DNA from: Algoriphagus sp.
GTDB taxonomy: Bacteria; Bacteroidota; Bacteroidia; Cytophagales; Cyclobacteriaceae
Length of the DNA: 64,000 bases
Direction of reading: 5' to 3'
Assembly (NCBI RefSeq): GCF_024305035.1
Contig: NZ_JAMWZB010000009.1
Coordinates: forward strand, 1 to 64,000
The notes beneath the pieces are model-generated. The model saw only the letters and a list, made by a program, of their open reading frames with translations, was not told the origin of the DNA and searched no databases. The first letter of the stretch is position 1. Each line of letters starts with the position of its first letter. The position numbers were made by a program, and so were the translations under genes. This document shows, in pieces, positions 57,938-64,000 of this stretch.

Positions 57938-59374
57938 TTAATCGAGTTTCTCCCTGACTTCTAATAAATAAGTTAGATCAAGAGGGTGACAGGAATAATC
58001 GTCCAGGTGCATTCTGAAATTGTATTTTTTCGTTATCGGGTCTTTATCTGTTTCCCTGATTTTTATCAAAAGTTCCTTTAGGGTTACTTGTTTGCTCTTT
58101 AAAAGGTGAACCAAATAATCCCAGGTACGCAAATCCATGATAAAGAGATTTTCAACTGGTAGGAGGCTAATGTTTTCCTCGTTTAGTCCAATCTTCTCAG
58201 CTTCTTCTTTCAAAAACTGGTCCCATAAATCTGTGGCATTCCCAAGCATTAAATCTCGATAAGTAATAATGATTCCAAAATATTCAGTTCCGTGTGAAGC
58301 TATTGATGAAACCACAGAAATCATTTGAGTACAATATGCCTTAACTATATTCTGCCTGAATTCATTTGCAAGAATTTCATCAGTAGGATTCGCTGCTGTG
58401 AAGGGCTTAACTTCAATGCCTTTTACTTCAACAACAATATGATCTTCCAAAAGAAAATCTACAAGGGTGTGGTGTTTTCCTAACCTGGACTTTAGCTCAT
58501 TTTCATTTTTAAAATCTATCCCCGATTCATGAAGACCCATTTCAACATATTTTTCCATCCGGCGTCCTAGCTCCGGAGAGAAGTCAGGGTCCTTATGTTT
58601 CATAAATTCATAGATGAAGTGATTGATGGTCACGTTCAATATGTCTCTATGGGGAATGATTACGCGATTATCGAAGAGAAACATAGGCCTCCGGGTGAAT
58701 ATCGATGGTTCAAAAATCTGGAGGTTGTAATTTCGAATCTGACGAGTATCCATATTTATCGCCACATCTATGGACTCTCGCGATATGGTCCATAGTTTAA
58801 ACAATTGATTACTGAGTTTCGACCCAAATTGTATTTCAACTAATTCAGGGAACCTATCAATTGAGATTCCTTTAATTATTTTTTCTGAAGCGGTGTCATT
58901 TAAAAGTAGAAGAAGTTTAAAATGAAGAACTTTTAAAAAATCTGTTATTGAAATTCCGGTCAATTTTTCAAAACTGCCTGCGATATCATACTTGTGCTTT
59001 ATTTGATTGAATAACAGATATTGTCTTGCCGTACAATCCCAAAAGGCCTTTTCCTGGTAAACCATTTGCTGCAGTGAAAGAATAATGAAGGTCTTTTTGA
59101 GATTGCCGCCGTTTCTTCCGGGATAGAAGATGTTGTGTGCGTTTTCTAGTTTTTCGATTTGTTGATACAGACTAATGATATCTTTGCGAGAAGCTTCCTT
59201 CAATGGATAATTTCGACCTCCAAATTCAATTGCCCACCTGAGCAGAAGTAAGCCTTGCCAAAAAGCCTGGGGGCGGGATGATTTTTCCTGGTTTTTAAGT
59301 ATAGATAGCAACTCCCGAACCAAGGAGTTGTAGGTAAATCTACCCAGCTTATTCTGAATAGGCTTATAATTCAT
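57938..59374 (-). CDS. putative PD-(D/E)XK nuclease-like protein, downstream partner of AlbA_2
   Basis: 478 aa from ATG 59374; GRRMEKYVEMGLHESGIDF...HHTLVDFLLEDHIVVEVKG fits E...D-x(n)-ExK; start lies inside the upstream gene (11-nt overlap). Confidence 0.6.
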   Translation of the reverse strand: MNYKPIQNKLGRFTYNSLVRELLSILKNQEKSSRPQAFWQGLLLLRWAIEFGGRNYPLKEASRKDIISLYQQIEKLENAHNIFYPGRNGGNLKKTFIILSLQQMVYQEKAFWDCTARQYLLFNQIKHKYDIAGSFEKLTGISITDFLKVLHFKLLLLLNDTASEKIIKGISIDRFPELVEIQFGSKLSNQLFKLWTISRESIDVAINMDTRQIRNYNLQIFEPSIFTRRPMFLFDNRVIIPHRDILNVTINHFIYEFMKHKDPDFSPELGRRMEKYVEMGLHESGIDFKNENELKSRLGKHHTLVDFLLEDHIVVEVKGIEVKPFTAANPTDEILANEFRQNIVKAYCTQMISVVSSIASHGTEYFGIIITYRDLMLGNATDLWDQFLKEEAEKIGLNEENISLLPVENLFIMDLRTWDYLVHLLKSKQVTLKELLIKIRETDKDPITKKYNFRMHLDDYSCHPLDLTYLLEVREKLD

Positions 59375-60509
59375 CTGCTCTGGCATTCGACTTCCATCTG
59401 TTAAAAAGTTGATATACTTTATCCGCGAAAGCTGGGTCAACACCAAATTCTTTCCCTACCCTCTTGATGTTTCTTGAGGCAAATTCTCCGGCAAATCCAA
59501 CAGCTGTTTGTTCAAGAAGGGGTTGGTTGTCAGTTAAAAAATCTTCGAAATGCTGCTTTTCTGCCTCATCCCTGAAGATGATAAAGGGTGCGGACATTCC
59601 TCGCGACTCCAGGGAAAGCTCACCCTTCGTCAAAAGATATAAAAACAGCCCATTCAGGGAATCCAATAGGTAGTGATAGTACCATTGGTCTCCCATCTCT
59701 AAATCAAGGTAGCCGGTTTTTGGCACAGGAAGCATGATCCGCATTTCATCGCAATACATATATTCCAATTCCGCAATAGGTGTGGTATGGTACATGAATT
59801 TGGCTGTTCCCAGAAATGAGGATTCATTGGTGTAGAAGTAGCTATAGGGCTCATAAAACCTTTCCGGTTCGCTCAGGATGATGGAGTATTCAGGATATAT
59901 CAGGTGGTAAAAATGATTACTATTGCCAATGTCCATAGACCAGTTTCCAGGCTCTTTGAGCAAGGCCTTCAACCTGTCAAGCGAGGTAAGGTCAATTCCG
60001 AACCTTTCCCGCCACATTTTCTCCACAATCCAAAAGTCTGTGGAGGCGTTAAGCGGGGTATTGGTATCATTTATTCTGGAATAGATATGATGGGCTTTGA
60101 CTGTTGTTCCTCTGTCCTTGTAATCCTCAGTCAGTGTATAGGGCTTAAATGGCCGGTCAAGAATTATCAGTACATCGATTTCGTTGTCTTCAATTTTGAG
60201 TGTCTGTAGTTCAATCTCAGGCCGTTTGCCTCCCGAAAAACTTTTGCTTCTAAGGAAATCAATGTAATTGGATTGCTTTTTCCGGTTGGGCTGATTTTGG
60301 GCCAATCCTTTTACCCAGGTTCCTTCTTGGCTTTCCTCTATACCGATGATGAGGTATTTGTCTCCTTTATGTAGCGAATTAGCCAGGCAAAGGATGTCAT
60401 GGAGGAGGGAAGCATTATTGTCGTGCGGTTCAGATTTAAAGTCCCAGAAACTCCCTTCCCTGTTTTTGCTGATCAATTCCCTGATGATAAATTCAAGCTG
60501 TTGAGCCAT
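59364..60509 (-). CDS. AlbA_2 (Schlafen-type ATP-binding) domain protein with novel C-terminal region
   Basis: REGSFWDFKSEPHDNNASLLHDILCLANSLHKGDKYLIIGIEESQEGTWVKGL; C-terminal about 200 aa not recognised. Confidence 0.85.
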   Translation of the reverse strand: MAQQLEFIIRELISKNREGSFWDFKSEPHDNNASLLHDILCLANSLHKGDKYLIIGIEESQEGTWVKGLAQNQPNRKKQSNYIDFLRSKSFSGGKRPEIELQTLKIEDNEIDVLIILDRPFKPYTLTEDYKDRGTTVKAHHIYSRINDTNTPLNASTDFWIVEKMWRERFGIDLTSLDRLKALLKEPGNWSMDIGNSNHFYHLIYPEYSIILSEPERFYEPYSYFYTNESSFLGTAKFMYHTTPIAELEYMYCDEMRIMLPVPKTGYLDLEMGDQWYYHYLLDSLNGLFLYLLTKGELSLESRGMSAPFIIFRDEAEKQHFEDFLTDNQPLLEQTAVGFAGEFASRNIKRVGKEFGVDPAFADKVYQLFNRWKSNARADEL

Positions 60510-60550
60510 ATGTTGTTTTTATTGGCAATTACTGCGGTCGGGTATAAAGC

Positions 60551-61606
60551 CTAACCCCAAACTTTTACCGTTTTAGCGTCGAAATACCGGACATAACACT
60601 TAAACTTACTTTCAATAGTTTTCAGGTGTTTCAAGTCTGAATCGGAATAAACTCCGATGTATATGCTATTCAACATATGCCATTTACCATCACCTTCTTT
60701 CTTTTTCTTTGCCGCTTTATTGATAGCGGCGATGATGTGTTCATCATAGGGGCCAAAACCAAAGCCAAAGCATATCAGGGAGCCTTCAAGATTTGAGAGC
60801 GTGTCGTAGCAGAAAGACAGGTACCTGTTATGCCGGATATGACTTAGTTTTTCTTCTCCGTTCCCGGCCGTTACAAAGATGGGGTATTCCTTTCTTGCCA
60901 TTCTGGCTTTGACATTTTCCAATAAAACATGTTCGTTGCTGTATTCCTCCTTAACGATATCTATCCCGGCATCGAAAATATGGAGTGCTCCGTGAACGTA
61001 AAAAATTGATTGTGTATCCTTGTTTTTGCCCCACCGCAGTTCAGACCACATGCTGTCTTCAGGAGCTATGAATTCGTCAGTCTCGTCGGTTTCTCTTCCA
61101 AAACCGTCTCCAATCCGATCGAGCTGGTTTCTCATTAAAACCCAATAGAGCAACAAATCATAATTGGTAGTAAAAATATTGCCCTCTTGAGAAAGATACT
61201 CATTAAGAAAATCCGCGCAAGCCTGGCTTTTCTCTTCTGAAATGGAAAAGACATGTTCAGGATGGAGTTCTTTGATGGCTTCAATCAAGCTTTCTTTTAA
61301 GGTTGTGGTAGCCTGGTGAATCTTGTCGACTACTCCTTTTTCAGCGCCAAAAACTCCGGCAATTTTAGCAACATTTTCGAGCTGCTCCATCAGCAACTCA
61401 AAATTACTGGTCTTAATTATTCCGAAAAGCTTTTGAAGAGTATCGTTCTCTATATTCTCCAAAAACTTACTTAGGGCATTATACGAAAATATCCCGGAAT
61501 CATAGGACATGCTAAAGCCATTGCCCAGCAATAAATGTTTCTTCCGGTTTTTTTTTCTGAGCGAGGCAATAACTTCCTCGTAGGTCAATAAGTCAGTGTC
61601 TCCCAC
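60551..61606 (-). CDS. DUF4917 SIR2-like protein
   Basis: HLLLGNGFSMSYDSGIFSY, NIFTTNYDLLLYW, FYVHGALHIFD, CFGFGFGPYDEHI; GTG start with in-frame TAA just upstream. Confidence 0.85.
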   Translation of the reverse strand: MGDTDLLTYEEVIASLRKKNRKKHLLLGNGFSMSYDSGIFSYNALSKFLENIENDTLQKLFGIIKTSNFELLMEQLENVAKIAGVFGAEKGVVDKIHQATTTLKESLIEAIKELHPEHVFSISEEKSQACADFLNEYLSQEGNIFTTNYDLLLYWVLMRNQLDRIGDGFGRETDETDEFIAPEDSMWSELRWGKNKDTQSIFYVHGALHIFDAGIDIVKEEYSNEHVLLENVKARMARKEYPIFVTAGNGEEKLSHIRHNRYLSFCYDTLSNLEGSLICFGFGFGPYDEHIIAAINKAAKKKKEGDGKWHMLNSIYIGVYSDSDLKHLKTIESKFKCYVRYFDAKTVKVWG

Positions 61607-61693
61607 AAAGCTTTAATTGAGTCAAAGAATTCCAATTTTTGCATGTCAAAATAGTTACATTATGCTTATTCATCTCTATTGTGTCTACTCCAC

Positions 61694-62806
61694 TTAAGGA
61701 TTGTTTTTTGAACCAGTAAGCAGCCTGATTGTATGGTACCAGTAATAGAAAGAGGATTTGTCAGGCTGACGTTTAAGACGATTTAAGAAATTCCAATCAG
61801 GGTCTTCAATAGTCAGTTTACTTACATCTTGCCCGTTATAATAATCAATTGGGGAAAGGTCATTAACCTTTAGTTTAGCAGCGAGGTAAGCAATCCTTGC
61901 TGATGCGGGAATGGCATCGTCAATACGGAATGTTCCTGACATTAAGAATCCTGTGCCAAAGGCCCGGATTCCTCTTTGTAATTCAGCAAATTTTTCCTGC
62001 TCCCCAGTTGAACCTGTTCCACGCTTTGCCAGGATCAGGCAGGTATCCAGCGTGTCTTGTAATATGTCTCCCGGAGTCAAGTCAAATTGTTCCTGGCCAT
62101 TTTTTCGATAGGCTATTTCCTGTCCCGAAAAAGCTTTGAAACTTGCAGCCACCGTCTCCATGTTCCGGATTTGCTCAAATAATCTACTCAAGTCAAAGAG
62201 CTGTTTGCATATTTCCATGGAAAATGGCTGGCGGTCCCTGCCTTTAAAATAGGGAATGCCGATTGTATTTGGCGCAAATGCAGTGAGTTTATCGCCTGTT
62301 ATAGAGTCAACCGATGGCAGTGTGACAGAATGTTCATCTTCTACTTCTATCCATTTTGTATTTATAGGTTTTTCAATGAGTTCCGGATAGAGTTGTTTTT
62401 CAAAGAGGATGTCTAATAGAATTGTGCCTGAACCCTGGAGATTAGTTTCAAATGAAAATTTATAATGTGCTTTGGGTACACCGGGTAAGTAACTTCGGTG
62501 TGTATCTATTTCAAAGCCGGTAAACCTGGATACCTCTACAATTTTTCCGAATATGGACTCCAATTCTTCCCTGCCTGCTGTGCAGATGATATCTATGTCA
62601 ATAGAAAAACGATTGTCCTGTTCCAATAACAGGACCAGGCTGGTGCCTCCCTTAAAAACGAATTCAAGCCCACGGGCCCGAAGCTCCTCCAGCAGGTGGA
62701 GCGCATAAATCATTTTTTCAAGAATGATTTTGTCAATGCGGCTGTGATTTTTTTGCTTCCGGAAGGCCTCAAGCCATTCTTCAGTGAAACAGTGGTCCTT
62801 GATCAT
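61694..62806 (-). CDS. AbiEii/AbiGii-like nucleotidyltransferase toxin
   Basis: LEFVFKGGTSLVLLLEQDNRFSIDIDIIC nucleotidyltransferase motif; ATGA overlap with upstream gene. Confidence 0.88.
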   Translation of the reverse strand: MIKDHCFTEEWLEAFRKQKNHSRIDKIILEKMIYALHLLEELRARGLEFVFKGGTSLVLLLEQDNRFSIDIDIICTAGREELESIFGKIVEVSRFTGFEIDTHRSYLPGVPKAHYKFSFETNLQGSGTILLDILFEKQLYPELIEKPINTKWIEVEDEHSVTLPSVDSITGDKLTAFAPNTIGIPYFKGRDRQPFSMEICKQLFDLSRLFEQIRNMETVAASFKAFSGQEIAYRKNGQEQFDLTPGDILQDTLDTCLILAKRGTGSTGEQEKFAELQRGIRAFGTGFLMSGTFRIDDAIPASARIAYLAAKLKVNDLSPIDYYNGQDVSKLTIEDPDWNFLNRLKRQPDKSSFYYWYHTIRLLTGSKNNP

Positions 62807-63567
62807 TCTATGATTTCATTTACAAGGTGAGACATGTGGTTAATCATAAACTGCTTTATTTCTGGTTCTTTGTCCCTTCGCTTGGCATAACTGAAGAGTT
62901 TTGTGAAATTGATGGTGTAGTGGTTTATTGCATGCTCATAAATATGCGTTAGTTCAGCTCCCTGGAGATGGTAAAAGATTTTATCGTCAGCAAACAAGTC
63001 CACTAGAATTTTTTCAAGGAGGGGGGTGTAAAGTTTTACTTTTTCCTTTGTCCTGGTGGTAATAGGAGAGCGGCTGGTAAGCTTCTTTATGACAACCGGA
63101 TAATTACTTTCAGCAATATAAAAGTCAATAGTATTGCTGTCAGGGTTTAAAAATATCTCCCGTTTTGAGGAGGTTTTCAACTCGAAATAGAGTGATTCCG
63201 TAAAGTCCTTCTCTATTTCAACCAGGATCATTCGTTTGCCTGATTGGTGTTGGGAAAATTCATTGAGCCATCCTGTTTCCCAAATACAATACCTAATCTC
63301 TTTAAATACATCGTTGATTCGATGTGCAATTTTTAATAGGTCACGGGAAAGTTCAGGTTTATAGGGAGGCTTATATGAAATAACATACAATCCTCTTTTA
63401 AGTGGCTTGATAATGTTTTTGTTTTTCAGGTCATAGATTCGCCAACCTAGTGTTCCTTCCTTTAGGTCAGGTTCGAATGAGCGGTAGAAATCGAAAAGTT
63501 CCTCGCGGCTGAAGGACTCTTTGTTCTTAAACTCTTCTATAAGCTTATTATCTATGATTTTAGGCAT
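62803..63567 (-). CDS. AbiEi-like / DUF6577-type antitoxin-regulator
   Basis: winged-helix-like N-term GTLGWRIYDLKNKNIIKPLKRGLYVIS; C-term SPITTRTKEKVKLYTPLLEKILVDLFAD; immediately upstream of AbiEii; ATG at 63567. Confidence 0.75.
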   Translation of the reverse strand: MPKIIDNKLIEEFKNKESFSREELFDFYRSFEPDLKEGTLGWRIYDLKNKNIIKPLKRGLYVISYKPPYKPELSRDLLKIAHRINDVFKEIRYCIWETGWLNEFSQHQSGKRMILVEIEKDFTESLYFELKTSSKREIFLNPDSNTIDFYIAESNYPVVIKKLTSRSPITTRTKEKVKLYTPLLEKILVDLFADDKIFYHLQGAELTHIYEHAINHYTINFTKLFSYAKRRDKEPEIKQFMINHMSHLVNEIIE

Positions 63568-63626
63568 TTTATCCAATTTTTACCAAAGTTAAGAAAATAT
63601 GGTGAATATTAGAAATCAAATAAATG

Positions 63627-63646
63627 CCAGTAATTTCAAAAACTGG
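63627..63646. promoter_or_regulatory. candidate operator inverted repeat upstream of the AbiE-like operon
   Basis: CCAGT-aatttcaaaa-ACTGG; flanking TGGTAAA mirrors TTTTTACCA at 63577-63585. Confidence 0.35.
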
Positions 63647-63861
63647 TAAATATTGGATTCAAAGAATTTGTCTTTTTTTGGGTAGATGAGCTTAGGTGAT
63701 TACGAGTAAATTGTTGATAATAAATAATTTGACAAGTAATTGGGATGATTGTCAAGGCATTTTATATCCTAATTGAAAATCAAATGATAAAAACTTGAAA
63801 TCAGATTGGCCGTTCCTGTGGCCGGGCTTTTCACTTCAATCTCCTTCAGAGGATTTTCGTT

Positions 63862-63880
63862 TCAAACCCTAAGGGGTTGA
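63862..63880. repeat. inverted repeat/hairpin
   Basis: TCAAACCC-taa-GGGGTTGA, 7 of 8 pairs. Confidence 0.5.
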
Positions 63881-63921
63881 TCCAACCTGCAGAAAGAGGA
63901 CTTTTTTTACCTGGACGAATA

Positions 63922-63942
63922 CCTGATGATTCAATCATCAGG
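63922..63942. repeat. perfect 10-bp-arm inverted repeat
   Basis: CCTGATGATT-c-AATCATCAGG. Confidence 0.7.
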
Positions 63943-64000
63943 AGGGAGACATTGTGCTTAATTTGATATTGATGTCAAGGCGCCTGTGAATCAATGAAAT

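Noticed and set aside
1-64000. CRISPR arrays, tRNA, rRNA, IS elements with intact transposase
   Set aside because: Looked by eye for regularly spaced repeats, cloverleaf signatures and DDE/HUH motifs; none convincing. A tRNAscan/Infernal/ISfinder run would be needed to exclude them

Overview
A 64-kb window that looks like a chromosome segment of a Bacteroidota bacterium (Cytophagales/Algoriphagus-like). This rests on gene content and architecture: T9SS sorting domain, TAnnTTTG -7 boxes, lipobox proteins, POT and AGCS transporters, a tricorn-like S41 protease. About 1-56 kb is mostly core metabolism and housekeeping: glycerate kinase/AGCS symporter, GH20, Gfo/Idh/MocA oxidoreductase, deoxyhypusine-synthase-like protein, HDAC-like protein, tyrS, pckA, parC/parE, ROK kinase, 3-hydroxyacyl-CoA dehydrogenase, S9 peptidase/GGT, phosphoesterases, TDO, glutaryl-CoA dehydrogenase-like protein, trpS. 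About 56.3-57.9 kb is a gene graveyard: an orphan 50-codon open stretch without a start codon, a secreted NTR/TIMP-like N-terminus fused in frame to the C-terminal part of an AraC regulator, and the C-terminal half of a LytTR domain. It is followed at about 57.9-63.6 kb by a five-gene, one-strand accessory block that looks like a defence island: DUF6577/AbiEi-like gene, AbiEii-like nucleotidyltransferase, SIR2-like DUF4917 protein, AlbA_2 (Schlafen-type) protein, and a protein with a PD-(D/E)XK-like motif that overlaps the AlbA_2 gene by 11 nt. The AlbA_2 + PD-(D/E)XK-like pair with a SIR2-like protein is the best candidate for an undescribed system. I also found small ORFs below the 60-aa track cutoff (949-1098, 5861-6037, 37623-37769) and a 62-aa protein that is 66% Asp/Glu. 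I saw no rRNA, tRNA, CRISPR array or intact transposase by eye. Family calls are from motif recognition only; no database search was run.
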